DNA of 57,445 nt from Bacteroidetes bacterium HGW-Bacteroidetes-1 (GCA_002842755.1 PHDU01000017.1:1-57445), one strand, 5' to 3'; counted from the first letter of the stretch, positions 1 through 9,066 are shown. Numbers and translations are program-made. The notes: a model not told the origin generated them from the letters alone.

Positions 1-168
1 CACCTGACTGATGTGTCTGCCTGAAATTTTATCGCCATATTCCCCTTGGTCGGAATTAAGAAGAATATAAGCTGTTCGATACTGCTGAGATGTATGAGAG
101 CCTTTGTTTACTATTGACATAAGTTCCTCATATTCTTCTTTTGTTAAAGTGACTTTGTATTTTGTCAT
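1..168 (-). CDS. IS630-type transposase, N-terminal fragment (runs off window)
   Basis: The minus strand from the ATG at 168 reads 56 codons without a stop to the window edge, starting MTKYKVTLTKEEYEELM. The pattern of a TLTKEE opening, a KGSHTSQQYRTAYILLNSD stretch and a following helix matches the N-terminal helix-turn-helix region of IS630/Tc1-mariner transposases, which binds the element's terminal repeats. Only the N-terminus is in the window, so catalytic DDE residues and the far end of the element cannot be judged. The start is supported by a Bacteroidota -7 box just upstream. Family assignment rests on residue pattern memory, not a search. Confidence 0.7.
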   Translation of the reverse strand, partial: MTKYKVTLTKEEYEELMSIVNKGSHTSQQYRTAYILLNSDQGEYGDKISGRHISQV

Positions 169-470
169 GGCTTTTTTTGCCAGCAAATATACATAATTTA
201 TACGTCAATATCAAGTTGACATGACACTAGTTTTAAACTGTACTATTTTTGGGGGAGCTTACAACACAACACGAGTAGCAAGTGATATTAAATTGTGAAA
301 TGTATGGTCTATTTGAACCAAACATCCCTTTGTTTGATAAATGAGTCAAAAGATTATAAAATCGTTCGAAAAAATTAGTCAATGTGAATTTATCATGCTA
401 TCAAAAAGAAGCAAAAAATCTAAGTTAAAGTATAAAATGAATTGAGAAAAAACAAAAAAGAGCTCTTCAA
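169..470. other. Intergenic stretch between transposase gene and sucD
   Basis: About 300 AT-rich bases. It should contain the right end of the IS630-like element, since the transposase points left, but I could not identify a terminal inverted repeat or TA duplication by eye with the other end missing. Just after the sucD stop (minus strand) there is AAGAGCTCTT followed by a T-rich run at about 445-465, a weak terminator candidate because its loop would leave only a short stem. No open reading frame here looks genuine. Confidence 0.4.
184..191 (-). promoter_or_regulatory. Bacteroidota -7 box for the transposase gene
   Basis: TATATTTG on the minus strand matches the -7 consensus TAnnTTTG, 15 bases before the transposase ATG. 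A TTG lies about 20 bases further upstream, a plausible -33 element. Confidence 0.5.
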
Positions 471-1343
471 TTATTTTGTCAGAAGTTCGAGCATTCTTTT
501 TCCGATATCAGCGGGTGAATTCACAACATGAACGCCACATTCAATCAGAATTTCTTTTTTTGCTTCAGCAGTGTCAGCCGTACCGCCAATGATCGCACCT
601 GCATGACCCATCGTTCTGCCTTTTGGCGCAGTAGCACCTGCTATAAATCCAACAACAGGCTTGGTGCCATGTTCTTTGATCCAGTAAGCTGCATCTGCTT
701 CCATGCTACCACCAATTTCACCTATCATAACAATGCCTTCGGTTTCAGGGTCATTCATCAGCAATTCAACTGCTTCACGTGTAGTTGTTCCAATGATTGG
801 ATCTCCGCCAATACCAATGGCCGTAGTTTGTCCCAATCCGGCTTTTGTCAACTGATCAACAGCTTCGTAGGTTAGGGTTCCTGAACGGGAAACGATACCT
901 ACTCTGCCCTTGCTGTGGATAAAGCCAGGCATGATACCAACTTTTGCTTCACCTGGTGTGATTACACCCGGACAGTTAGGACCAATCAGACGGCATGGAA
1001 ATGCTTTCAGATATTCTTTTACTTTGACCATATCAGAAGTAGGAATACCTTCCGTGATACAAACGACCACTTTAATGCCCGCTTCTGCTGCTTCCATAAT
1101 GGCATCAGCTGCAAATGCAGGAGGAACAAAAATTACACTAACATTTGCTCCGGCTTGATCCACTGCATCAAAGACTGTGTTGAAAACAGGTTTTCCAAGA
1201 TGCTCCTGACCCCCTTTTCCCGGCGTAACACCACCAACAACATTGGTTCCATATTCGATCATCTGACCTGCATGGAATGTTCCTTCACTGCCTGTGAAAC
1301 CCTGAACAATAACCCTTGAATCTTTATTTACAAGAACACTCAT
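471..1343 (-). CDS. sucD: Succinate-CoA ligase (ADP/GDP-forming) alpha subunit
   Basis: Encodes the 290-residue alpha subunit of succinyl-CoA synthetase, the TCA-cycle enzyme that couples succinyl-CoA cleavage to nucleotide triphosphate formation in the cytoplasm. The CoA-binding Rossmann region opens with [14 protein letters not shown] (residues 11-24), and the phosphorylated active-site histidine is visible in GHAGAI (His247). Length and motifs match the family throughout. The beta-subunit gene sucC is not adjacent; in Bacteroidota the two are often apart. The start ATG is preceded by a good -7 box. It is transcribed in the same direction as the amidohydrolase upstream (92-base gap) but likely has its own promoter. 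Confidence 0.95.
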   Translation of the reverse strand: MSVLVNKDSRVIVQGFTGSEGTFHAGQMIEYGTNVVGGVTPGKGGQEHLGKPVFNTVFDAVDQAGANVSVIFVPPAFAADAIMEAAEAGIKVVVCITEGIPTSDMVKVKEYLKAFPCRLIGPNCPGVITPGEAKVGIMPGFIHSKGRVGIVSRSGTLTYEAVDQLTKAGLGQTTAIGIGGDPIIGTTTREAVELLMNDPETEGIVMIGEIGGSMEADAAYWIKEHGTKPVVGFIAGATAPKGRTMGHAGAIIGGTADTAEAKKEILIECGVHVVNSPADIGKRMLELLTK

Positions 1344-1366
1344 AAAATGATTATTTTGTTAAAACG

Positions 1367-1374
1367 CAAAATTA
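1367..1374 (-). promoter_or_regulatory. -7 box of the sucD promoter
   Basis: TAATTTTG on the minus strand fits TAnnTTTG and lies 23 bases before the sucD ATG. No -33 TTTG at the ideal 19-base spacing is clear; a TTG sits about 25 bases upstream. Confidence 0.5.
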
Positions 1375-1435
1375 AGACCTTTTGTTGATTAAAAGATGTC
1401 AATTTTTAAAAAATCAGAAAATACATAACAACCGT

Positions 1436-3100
1436 CTAATTCTGACCGAAAACCTTTACACCAGATGAATAAACTACCAAAGGTTTGCATTCTAAAACAT
1501 CTTGCTCAGATACTTCCATAATATCTCTGTTGAATATGACAAAGTCTGCAAGTTTACCTTTTTCGATGCTACCTTTCAGATTCTCTTCAAAGGAACCCTT
1601 TGCTGCCCAGATCGTCATCGATCGAAGCGCTTCTTCACGGGTAAGTGCATTCTCCATTTGAAAGCCATTTTCCGGAAAACCTTCAAGGTTTTTTCTAAAA
1701 ACTGCTGAAAAAAACGTTCCGACAGGATTAATCCCCTCGATAGGAAAGTCGGTGCCATTTACGATCCAGCCGTTTTGTTCGAGTAGTTGTTTTTGTGCAT
1801 AAGCGCCTTTTAATCGTTCTGAACCCAACCTGTCTCCGGCCCAGCCCATGTCCGAAGTTGCATGGGTGCTTTGGATTGAAGGAATAATATTGTATTGCCC
1901 GTAAAGGTCAAAATCTTCCGAGTGAACGACCTGAGAATGTTCTACTCGCCAACGACGGTCGTTTTTATCATTAAGAAAGCTTGCATACAGATCAAGTACA
2001 AAGCGTACTGCGGAGTCACCAATTGCATGCATATTCACCTGAAATCCTGCATTATAGGCCTGCCTTGCAACCTCTTCATAAAAGCTGGAATCATGTAAAA
2101 TCAGACCCGTTTTAGAAGGTTCATCCGTATAAGGCTGGAGTAATTTAGCACCTCTTGAACCAAGGGCACCGTCAGCATACATCTTAACAGCATTGACCGT
2201 TAGTAAATCTGTAACCTGAGGCCCACGAGGCAAATAATATTCCATTGTTTCTTTATCCGGATCAATCCATGCATTGATTCTTATCTTCAATTTTCCCTCA
2301 TTCTGAAGTTTTCTAATCAACTCAATGGTTTGATAAGGTAAGCCGGCATCTGTAACACTTGTAAGACCAACAGCAAAGCAATTTTGCTGAGCTTCCAACA
2401 AAGCAATTTCCTTTTCAGCATCCGTAAGTTTTGACACCAGATTTTTTACTGCCTGATCGGCATTATCAATCAATATTCCACTTGGGTTACCACTTTCATT
2501 AAGCACAACTTCCCCTCCCGGAACGACAGTATTTTTATTAATACCTGCTGCCTCAAGTGCAGCTTTGCTGGCCAACGACGCGTGACCATCAATTCTGATC
2601 AATAAAATTTTCTTATCCGAAAAGAGATTCTCTAATGCTTCGTTATCTGGAAATCTCTGTCCTTCCCAGTCATTTTGATCCCATCCTCTCCCTAAAATCC
2701 ATTCAGAAGGATGGGCAGAATAATGCGCTTTCAACCGTTCAAGAACTTCATCAAATGAATGTGTTCCTTTTAAATCCGCATATCGATAAAGGTTTTCTCC
2801 GTAGCCATAGAAATGACTGTGTCCATCTATCAATCCCGGATAAACCGGATGGTTTCCAGCATCATACACTACATCCGACTTATAGGCTGACATGATATAT
2901 TCCGTTTCACCCATTGCAATAAATCTTCCATCTTTAACTGCAAAAGCTTCCATCATCTGAAAACTATCATTAACGGTATAAACCTTTCCATTTATGAGAA
3001 TAAAATCAACTTTTTCTTTCATAGGTATGCAAGCTTGAAGCGTTATTATGGCTATCATCAACAAAACGATGCCTTTATCATTTAATTTTTTGGATATCAT
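1436..3100 (-). CDS. Lipoprotein amidohydrolase, YtcJ-like (amidohydrolase 3 family)
   Basis: A metal-dependent hydrolase of the amidohydrolase superfamily, YtcJ-like subgroup. Visible are the strand-1 metal motif DGHSHFYG, the HAIGDSAVRF segment, RVEHSQV and the late aspartate in GTDFPIEG. The N-terminus from the ATG at 3100 has a short basic region, a hydrophobic stretch and a lipobox-like LQAC, so the mature protein is probably a lipid-anchored envelope enzyme; an ATG at 3115 would add five residues. The start overlaps the end of the ABC ATPase gene by about 23 bases, so it is probably the last gene of that operon. The substrate is unknown; YtcJ-like enzymes are assigned to amides, carbamates or cyclic amides without a firm common substrate. 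Confidence 0.85.
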   Translation of the reverse strand: MISKKLNDKGIVLLMIAIITLQACIPMKEKVDFILINGKVYTVNDSFQMMEAFAVKDGRFIAMGETEYIMSAYKSDVVYDAGNHPVYPGLIDGHSHFYGYGENLYRYADLKGTHSFDEVLERLKAHYSAHPSEWILGRGWDQNDWEGQRFPDNEALENLFSDKKILLIRIDGHASLASKAALEAAGINKNTVVPGGEVVLNESGNPSGILIDNADQAVKNLVSKLTDAEKEIALLEAQQNCFAVGLTSVTDAGLPYQTIELIRKLQNEGKLKIRINAWIDPDKETMEYYLPRGPQVTDLLTVNAVKMYADGALGSRGAKLLQPYTDEPSKTGLILHDSSFYEEVARQAYNAGFQVNMHAIGDSAVRFVLDLYASFLNDKNDRRWRVEHSQVVHSEDFDLYGQYNIIPSIQSTHATSDMGWAGDRLGSERLKGAYAQKQLLEQNGWIVNGTDFPIEGINPVGTFFSAVFRKNLEGFPENGFQMENALTREEALRSMTIWAAKGSFEENLKGSIEKGKLADFVIFNRDIMEVSEQDVLECKPLVVYSSGVKVFGQN

Positions 3101-4079
3101 ACAATAATGTTTCAATGGATTTGTATTTTAATTTGCTTTGATTGTGTTCAACAGTAAAAACATCCTCTGCAAAAGTGATAATAAATTCTGCACGAATTTC
3201 CTCTGACAGCTGAAAACCTTTTCTGAGCAAAGCATTTTTAAGCCATTTTGCGTGAAGACTATGACCTTCTACATGTACCAATTTTCCAATAACAGAGGTC
3301 ATTTTGAACTGACCTAATGCAGCATCGAAATGAAGATCATCTTTGTCCAGATATTCATTTAATGTACCGTCAAGTACCAATTGCTCCGGAACACCTTCAA
3401 CAAGTGGTTTGCCGTGTGAAATCATCCACATTTTATCAGCAGATCGTAAAACAAGATCAAGGTCATGAGACGAAAAGAGTACTGTTTTATTCCGCGTATT
3501 TACCAGTCTATGAAGCAACTGCATAAGTTCTATTTTACTGGGATAGTCAAGAAATGCTGCTGGTTCATCCAAAATAATAAGCGGTGTATCCTGCGCAAGT
3601 GCTTTTGCAATCATCACTTTTTGCCTCTCACCATCACTCAAACTTACAAGCGTCCGGCCTTTTAAATGATCAATCCCACAAAGCTGAATGCTTTGCTCTA
3701 TAATTTCTGTATCATTTTTGGTCAACCGTGCCCAGAAATCAAGGTAAGGATATCTTCCTGTAGCAACTACATCTTCTAATTTAAGAAACAAGTCATCAGG
3801 ATGATCCGTCAAAACAATACTCAGCATTAGGGCCCGCTCATGCAATGAATAATTTTGAAGCTTTTTTCCCATAAACAAAATCTCTCCCCTTACAGGTAAC
3901 AAAAGCGCACTCATGGTTCTCAAAAGTGTTGATTTCCCTGTACCATTGGGTCCAACGATAGCAACAAATTCTCCTTCATTCAATTGAAGAGAAATCGGCG
4001 GTAGAAGGACCTTCGGCAGACCACCTGAACCGCGATACCCAATCTCAATATCCCTGAGCTCTATGAATGGTTGTTTCAT
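3078..4079 (-). CDS. ABC transporter ATP-binding protein, FecE/BtuD type
   Basis: Cytoplasmic ATPase of an importer for iron complexes or cobalamin. Starting at 4079 gives 333 residues with Walker A GPNGTGKST at 43-51, the signature LSDGERQ, Walker B LIILDEP and the switch histidine in SSHDLDL. This start is chosen because its ATG overlaps the stop of the permease gene as ATGA (4076-4079); an upstream start at 4121 would lie inside the permease gene. The chain continues about 85-90 residues beyond the usual 250-residue ATPase core; the extension has no domain I recognise. It belongs to the three-gene uptake operon with the permease and binding protein. Confidence 0.92.
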   Translation of the reverse strand: MKQPFIELRDIEIGYRGSGGLPKVLLPPISLQLNEGEFVAIVGPNGTGKSTLLRTMSALLLPVRGEILFMGKKLQNYSLHERALMLSIVLTDHPDDLFLKLEDVVATGRYPYLDFWARLTKNDTEIIEQSIQLCGIDHLKGRTLVSLSDGERQKVMIAKALAQDTPLIILDEPAAFLDYPSKIELMQLLHRLVNTRNKTVLFSSHDLDLVLRSADKMWMISHGKPLVEGVPEQLVLDGTLNEYLDKDDLHFDAALGQFKMTSVIGKLVHVEGHSLHAKWLKNALLRKGFQLSEEIRAEFIITFAEDVFTVEHNQSKLKYKSIETLLYDIQKIK

Positions 4080-5134
4080 GAAGTTCCAGTATAAAGGTGC
4101 TGTCTTTTGAGTATAACCCAAACTACAATAGGAGCACCAATGAGTGAAGTAACAGAATTGATCGGTAAGTTTCCGTCAAAACCAGGCAAGCGTGCGATAA
4201 GATTACAAAAAAGCGCCAATGAGGCTCCTGTAACGATGGAAGCAGGAATTAAAATTTTATGATCGCTGCTTCGAAAAATGTTGCGTGCTAAATGTGGGAC
4301 TGCAAGCCCCAAAAAAGCGATTGGTCCAGAGAAAGCTGTAATAACAGCGGTTAGAAAACCTGATACAACCAACAAAACAACTTGGTTCATTTTGACATTT
4401 AATCCCAGATTCTGTGCATACTTCTCCCCCAAAAGCAAAAGGTTCAAAGGCTTCATAAGAACTAATGACACGATCAGTCCTACAGATACATAAGCAACAA
4501 AATAGGGAACCTGGGATCGGCTGACATTTGAAAAACTACCCAAACCCCAGATTACAAATGCATGGACATCTTCTTTATGGCTGAAATATTTAATAACCCC
4601 AACAAGAGCTCCCGCAACATAAGCGATCATAATTCCTGCTATCAGCAAGGTAACCATATTGTTAAGTCGTTTGCTTAGCAGCGTAATAAAAAAAAGCACG
4701 GTCATTGATCCCGTAAATGCCGCTAAAACAATCCCGATATGGCTCATCCATCCGAGTGTGGAAAAAGCATGACCTGAAACAGCTCCTGTTGACAATAACA
4801 ATAAAGCTACGCCCAGACTTGCTCCTGAGCTGATACCAAGAATCGAAGGGTCGGCGAGCGGATTTCGAAAAAGTGTTTGCATCAATAACCCTGCAATGGC
4901 AAGACCTGCACCTGAAAAAGCAGCTGTTAAGGCCTGAGGGTAGCGAACCTGCTCCACGATTATAACTTTTGCCGATGAGACAGCGCTACTTTTTCCGGCT
5001 ATAATAGAAAAAACTTCACTAAAATCAATGGATACTGAGCCCCAGAATAAATTGAGTAGAAAAAGTAAAAATAATATCATGACCGATATGACCATCAAAA
5101 CCAGAAATTTCCAACTACTCGAATTTATTAACAT
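4076..5134 (-). CDS. FecCD-family ABC transporter permease
   Basis: A 352-residue polytopic inner-membrane permease of the FecCD/BtuC type, forming the channel for ferric siderophore, heme or cobalamin. An N-terminal membrane span is followed by the typical VRYPQALTAAFSGAGLAIAG region, then NPLADPSILGISSGASLGV and GPIAFLGLAVPHLAR, all standard for this family. Its start codon shares a base with the stop of the binding-protein gene (5134) and its stop overlaps the ATPase start as ATGA, so the three genes look translationally coupled. The substrate cannot be read from the permease; no TonB-dependent receptor is in the window to help. Confidence 0.93.
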   Translation of the reverse strand: MLINSSSWKFLVLMVISVMILFLLFLLNLFWGSVSIDFSEVFSIIAGKSSAVSSAKVIIVEQVRYPQALTAAFSGAGLAIAGLLMQTLFRNPLADPSILGISSGASLGVALLLLSTGAVSGHAFSTLGWMSHIGIVLAAFTGSMTVLFFITLLSKRLNNMVTLLIAGIMIAYVAGALVGVIKYFSHKEDVHAFVIWGLGSFSNVSRSQVPYFVAYVSVGLIVSLVLMKPLNLLLLGEKYAQNLGLNVKMNQVVLLVVSGFLTAVITAFSGPIAFLGLAVPHLARNIFRSSDHKILIPASIVTGASLALFCNLIARLPGFDGNLPINSVTSLIGAPIVVWVILKRQHLYTGTS

Positions 5135-6279
5135 TATTTCAGAATTTGATGATAAACAGCTGTGTGCTCCGGCAAAAGTTCAGGGTGAAAGATAGCTATA
5201 AAATCAGCAAGAACTTTTTGAGGTTCTAAAGACCCTTGTTCAAAATAAGCAGATTTCCCGGTGTTGCAGTATATAATTTTTTTGTTTTGAAATGCATCAA
5301 AACTTTTATAAAGTTCATTCTCAGCCAAAAGAAGCTCATATGTATATTTTTGATCCGTGGCTTGGGCTATCCTCCAGAAATCGGCATGCTTAGCTCGATT
5401 AAAAATGGTTTCAATATCCAATGGAAAACTGGCGGTTGAACCGTTCTCGGAAAAAATGTATTCAGCCCCTGCATCTTTGAATATGACAGCCATATAACTA
5501 TTTCCACCCGGGATATACCACTGACCGGCAAAAATTTTGTCTGCAAAAATCGTTGGCTTTTTTTTAGTGCCGGCAGCTAATTTCTTTAAATTATTATAGG
5601 CACTGGCAATAGAATCAAATAGCTGATTTGCTTCTTTTTCCTTATGAACCAACAATCCTAATACCTTAATCCACTCAGTTCGACCTAAAGGTACTGTTTC
5701 AAAATAATCGGGCCAGGCAAGCAAGGAAATATTCGTTTGTTTTAAACCCGGAGCAACTCCAACAGGATCTGGCGAATACATAATCAAATCAGGTTCAATG
5801 GCTACAAGTTGCTCTACTTTATAAACACCATCAGAAGCAACATCGGTTGTTTTGCCTTCGAGAATAAAATCGAGCATTTCTTTGTTTTGAATGTAACGCG
5901 ATTCAGAAACGCCTTTAATTATATTTCCCATTCCAAGTTTTAGCAATGGGCTCCACTGTGTTGCGGAAAGTGCAGCCACCTTTTTCACAGGAGTAAATAT
6001 TACATCAGAATTTCTTAGACTGTCAGGTAATGGAAGTGTGTCAGGCCAAAGAATGTAGCTGTTCAGGAGTTGGTTTTCATTCCAGGGACTGAAAATTGAA
6101 AGCGTTGCTAAACCATCCTTTTCTGATACAATAAATCCCTTTGCAAATTCAGGCTGGAGCACAATATTTAAAGGTATTTCTGCTACTTCCTGATGGTCAA
6201 CTGCTGACCGACATTGCCACATGAGTAGAGCACTAAAAATAAATAAAAAGGAAAGGGTGAAACGGAAAATATTCTTCAT
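5134..6279 (-). CDS. ABC transporter substrate-binding lipoprotein (iron complex/cobalamin type)
   Basis: Binding component of the FecCD-type importer, lipid-anchored. From the ATG at 6279 the protein begins MKNIFRFTLSFLF, a signal peptide ending before a cysteine in LLMWQC (a loose lipobox, common in this phylum). The body shows the class III (TroA/FecB/BtuF) pattern: VKKVAALSATQW and VSESRYIQN early, IEPDLIMYSP in the middle, then FADKIFAGQWYIPGGNSYMA and a late FIAIFHPELLPE. Earlier in-frame ATGs at 6294 and 6300 would only add residues before the signal peptide. First gene of the operon with permease and ATPase; no separate promoter was visible before it. Confidence 0.87.
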   Translation of the reverse strand: MKNIFRFTLSFLFIFSALLMWQCRSAVDHQEVAEIPLNIVLQPEFAKGFIVSEKDGLATLSIFSPWNENQLLNSYILWPDTLPLPDSLRNSDVIFTPVKKVAALSATQWSPLLKLGMGNIIKGVSESRYIQNKEMLDFILEGKTTDVASDGVYKVEQLVAIEPDLIMYSPDPVGVAPGLKQTNISLLAWPDYFETVPLGRTEWIKVLGLLVHKEKEANQLFDSIASAYNNLKKLAAGTKKKPTIFADKIFAGQWYIPGGNSYMAVIFKDAGAEYIFSENGSTASFPLDIETIFNRAKHADFWRIAQATDQKYTYELLLAENELYKSFDAFQNKKIIYCNTGKSAYFEQGSLEPQKVLADFIAIFHPELLPEHTAVYHQILK

Positions 6280-6337
6280 ATTTTGAATGACCATCAGCAA
6301 TACAAATTTTTCATCGCAGGTTTATAATTGGTTGTTT

Positions 6338-6721
6338 TTATTCCTCTATCCCAAACTCATCTCTTTCCAGCAAAAGTATTGAGTTTTGTGAAACGATAAA
6401 ATAGCGTCGGTTGTTATACATAATTTCTATTGCACCTTTCTGCAAAAAAATGGCAAGATCGCCAACCCTGGCTTGAAGAGGCATGTAACGCGCCTGATCA
6501 GCGTTTTGCTTTTTCCAGGGTTCAATGTCTTCATCAGGAAGAAATGGGATTGGGTACCCTGGCCCTACTTTTACAACATAACCACTTTGAATAGATTCTT
6601 TCTCAGTATATCCCGGCGGCAAAAACAATCCGCCTCGCGTTTTATCAGGATTTGACTTAGGCTTGACCAGAACTCTGTCGCCAACAACTATTAGTTTTTC
6701 AAGCTTTTCATTCGTATCCAT
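6338..6721 (-). CDS. GroES-fold (cpn10-like) co-chaperone family protein
   Basis: A 127-residue protein resembling the 10-kDa co-chaperonin: VVGDRVLVKPK near the N-terminus, a mobile-loop region TRGGLFLPPG, a GYVVKVGPG turn and a C-terminal VGDLAIFLQKGAIEIMYNNRRYFIVSQ barrel strand. It is longer than GroES because of an inserted PYPIPFLPDEDIEPWKKQ segment, and there is no groEL next to it, so it is more likely a GroES paralogue of the type scattered in Bacteroidota genomes than the main co-chaperonin. The ATG at 6721 is chosen because it begins right before the conserved domain and follows a -7 box; the extra 37 upstream codons are non-coding in character. Confidence 0.8.
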   Translation of the reverse strand: MDTNEKLEKLIVVGDRVLVKPKSNPDKTRGGLFLPPGYTEKESIQSGYVVKVGPGYPIPFLPDEDIEPWKKQNADQARYMPLQARVGDLAIFLQKGAIEIMYNNRRYFIVSQNSILLLERDEFGIEE

Positions 6722-6757
6722 TGTATTGTGATTAGAATTCAAAAAAGTACAGTGCTT

Positions 6758-6765
6758 CAAAAATA
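6758..6765 (-). promoter_or_regulatory. -7 box for the GroES-like gene
   Basis: TATTTTTG on the minus strand fits TAnnTTTG, 36 bases before the chosen ATG. It lies back to back with the plus-strand box at 6809. Confidence 0.45.
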
Positions 6766-6808
6766 CAAAAAGCAAAGGATTCAACTTCATCAGCTCGAAA
6801 TTATTCGG

Positions 6809-6816
6809 TATTTTTG
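6809..6816 (+). promoter_or_regulatory. -7 box for the small membrane protein/mutL operon
   Basis: TATTTTTG fits TAnnTTTG, 45 bases before the ATG at 6862. Together with the box at 6758 it makes this a divergent promoter region. Confidence 0.5.
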
Positions 6817-6861
6817 TGGCCTGAACCAGCATCTATACATGCAAAAAAACACGTGAATGCT

Positions 6862-7173
6862 ATGAAGTTTGTAATGTTTCGCACAAGTAAACCTAAACAA
6901 TACAATTATAAACCGCGCTATTATGATCCGGCTAAAGAAGCGCTGGAACGTAAAAAGGCTATTTTGGGACTTGAAACAAAACTCAGTGAACAGGAAGAAT
7001 TACGAAACCGTATGTCGGCTCGGTGGCGACAGAAAAACCCAGTTGAGTTTGGCGAAAAATACAAACGAATGAGCTTTATTGTATATGGCTCAATTATTCT
7101 TTTTGGGATTTATGTGATATTCTTTACAGAATTGATTGACAACATGATACGTGCATTTGGAATTATTAAGTAA
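6862..7173 (+). CDS. Small conserved membrane protein upstream of mutL
   Basis: A 103-residue protein: a basic, tyrosine-rich N-terminus (RTSKPKQYNYKPRYYDP), a charged helical middle (AKEALERKKAILGLETKL), then one membrane segment near the C-terminus (YGSIILFGIYVIFF). Proteins of this form precede mutL in many Bacteroidota; the function is unknown to me. The ATG at 6862 is preferred over a possible upstream start because it lies downstream of the -7 box and begins the conserved part; the ATG at 6874 is also possible. It is 23 bases from mutL and probably co-transcribed with it. Confidence 0.75.
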   Translation: MKFVMFRTSKPKQYNYKPRYYDPAKEALERKKAILGLETKLSEQEELRNRMSARWRQKNPVEFGEKYKRMSFIVYGSIILFGIYVIFFTELIDNMIRAFGIIK

Positions 7174-7196
7174 TCGTCAAAAGATTAGCGGGATTC

Positions 7197-9029
7197 ATGA
7201 GCGATATCATCAAATTACTTCCTGATTCAGTAGCCAATCAAATAGCAGCAGGTGAAGTTATTCAAAGGCCGGCTTCAGCTGTGAAAGAACTCTTGGAGAA
7301 CGCTATTGATGCTGGTGCAACAAAAATCGATTTGGTTCTAAAAGATGCTGGAAAGACACTTATTCAAGTGACTGATAATGGATGCGGAATGTCAGAAACA
7401 GATGCGCGCATGAGTTTTGAACGGCATGCTACATCAAAAATAAGCAAGGCAGAAGATCTTTTTGCTATCCGAACGATGGGGTTCAGAGGCGAAGCTATGG
7501 CCAGTATTGCAGCTATTGCCCAGGTAGAAATGAAAACTCGCAGACACGAAGATGAATATGGGACCTTTGTTAAAGTTGAAGGATCGACAGTAAAAAAACA
7601 TGAAGTTTGCTCTTGTCAGGCGGGTACAAGTATTGCCATAAAAAATCTGTTTTTTAATGTTCCTGCAAGAAGAAACTTTCTTAAAACACCTCCAGCTGAA
7701 ATGCGTCATATTCTGGAAGAATTTCACAGGGTGTGCCTTATTAATCCTGAAATTAGCTTTACACTTGTTCACAACGAAAAAGAATTATTTCATCTTTACG
7801 CTTCAGGTCTCAAACAAAGAATTGTAGCCCTTTTTGGTAATATCTACAATGAAAGACTTTTACCTGTTGCACAAGTGACTGAAAATATGTCAGTTGAAGG
7901 TTTTATTGGTAAGGCAGAATTTGCACGTAAGACGAGAGGCGAGCAATATTTTTTCGTAAACAAACGATTTATAAAACATCACTACCTGCATCATGCGGTT
8001 GAAAATGCTTTCCATGAATTGCTTCCACGTGATAGTTTCCCCACTTATTTTCTACACATTACTGTTGACACTGCAGAAATTGATATCAACATCCACCCTA
8101 CTAAAACAGAGGTAAATTTTCAGGATACTAAACTTGTGTATGCCATCATTCATGCCGCTGTAAAAAAATCTTTAGGGCAACACAACCTAAGCCCTCAGTT
8201 AGACTTCACTTCTTCAACAGATCATGGTATCGATTTTGGAGAAATAAGCCGTGCTAACAGGCCTATAAATGCTCCACATATTACTACAAATCCTGATTAC
8301 AACCCGTTTAGCAATCCTGACCCGGGAATTCAAAAAAGTTTTCAGCACCAAGCTAAAGTTACTCAAACAGATAACTGGCGGATCTTCTATGAGGATGCTG
8401 AAAGAACTCCTACCCAGATTGAAGTTACAAAAACTAAAAAAGAATGGCCTGATCAGCCACTGAATCAGTCAAAGTTTTTTCAGGCACATGGTACGCACAT
8501 TCTCACATCCGTAAAATCGGGGTTAATGATCATTGACCAGCATTTAGCGCATTGGCGGATACTTTTTGAAAAATATCTCTTACAGTTGGAGAACAGAAGC
8601 CTTGGTTCGCAGCAGGAATTATTTCCTCAGACGATACAATTTAATGCTTCAGATGCAGATTTGCTCATTGAATTGATGGATGAACTGCAATTGCTGGGTT
8701 TTAACATCGAACCCATGAGCACACGCACTTTCGTTGTGAATGGATCGCCGGAAGGTTTTGGTGAAAAAGATGCAGGCCAAATGATTGAACGTGTCTTAGA
8801 ACATTACAAAAAAAATAGTCTTGATCTTCATTTGGACAAAAGACATAATTTAGCGCGCTCAATGTCGTTGAACATGGCCATCCGGTATGGACAGCTTTTA
8901 TCAGAGACAGAAATGAGCGCACTTATTGACCAACTGTTTGCTTGTCAGATTGCAGAGGTTGCACCTGACGGAAGAAAAATACTTAACGTATTAACAATGA
9001 ATGATTTAACTTCTTTTTTAAACAGATAA
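7197..9029 (+). CDS. mutL: DNA mismatch repair protein MutL
   Basis: Couples mismatch recognition by MutS to strand removal. The GHKL ATPase domain is intact: IAAGEVIQRPASAVKELLEN (residues 15-35), DNGCGMS (60-66), GFRGEA (95-100), then the transducer domain with FVNKRFI and DINIHPTK. The C-terminal dimerisation domain starts near residue 430. The endonuclease motif of methyl-independent MutL, DQHA(x)2E(x)4E, appears as DQHLAHWRILFE (Asp447), with tryptophan at the first glutamate; the zinc-related ACR and CPHGRP motifs are also replaced (NMAIRYG and APDGRK). So nicking activity is doubtful. Length 610 residues is normal. Confidence 0.96.
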   Translation: MSDIIKLLPDSVANQIAAGEVIQRPASAVKELLENAIDAGATKIDLVLKDAGKTLIQVTDNGCGMSETDARMSFERHATSKISKAEDLFAIRTMGFRGEAMASIAAIAQVEMKTRRHEDEYGTFVKVEGSTVKKHEVCSCQAGTSIAIKNLFFNVPARRNFLKTPPAEMRHILEEFHRVCLINPEISFTLVHNEKELFHLYASGLKQRIVALFGNIYNERLLPVAQVTENMSVEGFIGKAEFARKTRGEQYFFVNKRFIKHHYLHHAVENAFHELLPRDSFPTYFLHITVDTAEIDINIHPTKTEVNFQDTKLVYAIIHAAVKKSLGQHNLSPQLDFTSSTDHGIDFGEISRANRPINAPHITTNPDYNPFSNPDPGIQKSFQHQAKVTQTDNWRIFYEDAERTPTQIEVTKTKKEWPDQPLNQSKFFQAHGTHILTSVKSGLMIIDQHLAHWRILFEKYLLQLENRSLGSQQELFPQTIQFNASDADLLIELMDELQLLGFNIEPMSTRTFVVNGSPEGFGEKDAGQMIERVLEHYKKNSLDLHLDKRHNLARSMSLNMAIRYGQLLSETEMSALIDQLFACQIAEVAPDGRKILNVLTMNDLTSFLNR

Positions 9030-9066
9030 CAAATAGTAAATTTCCCTTAGAATAAGAAACATAAAT

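Noticed and set aside
915-1319. Plus-strand frames opposite sucD
   Set aside because: sucD is strongly conserved here; the cysteine- and asparagine-rich translations are shadows.
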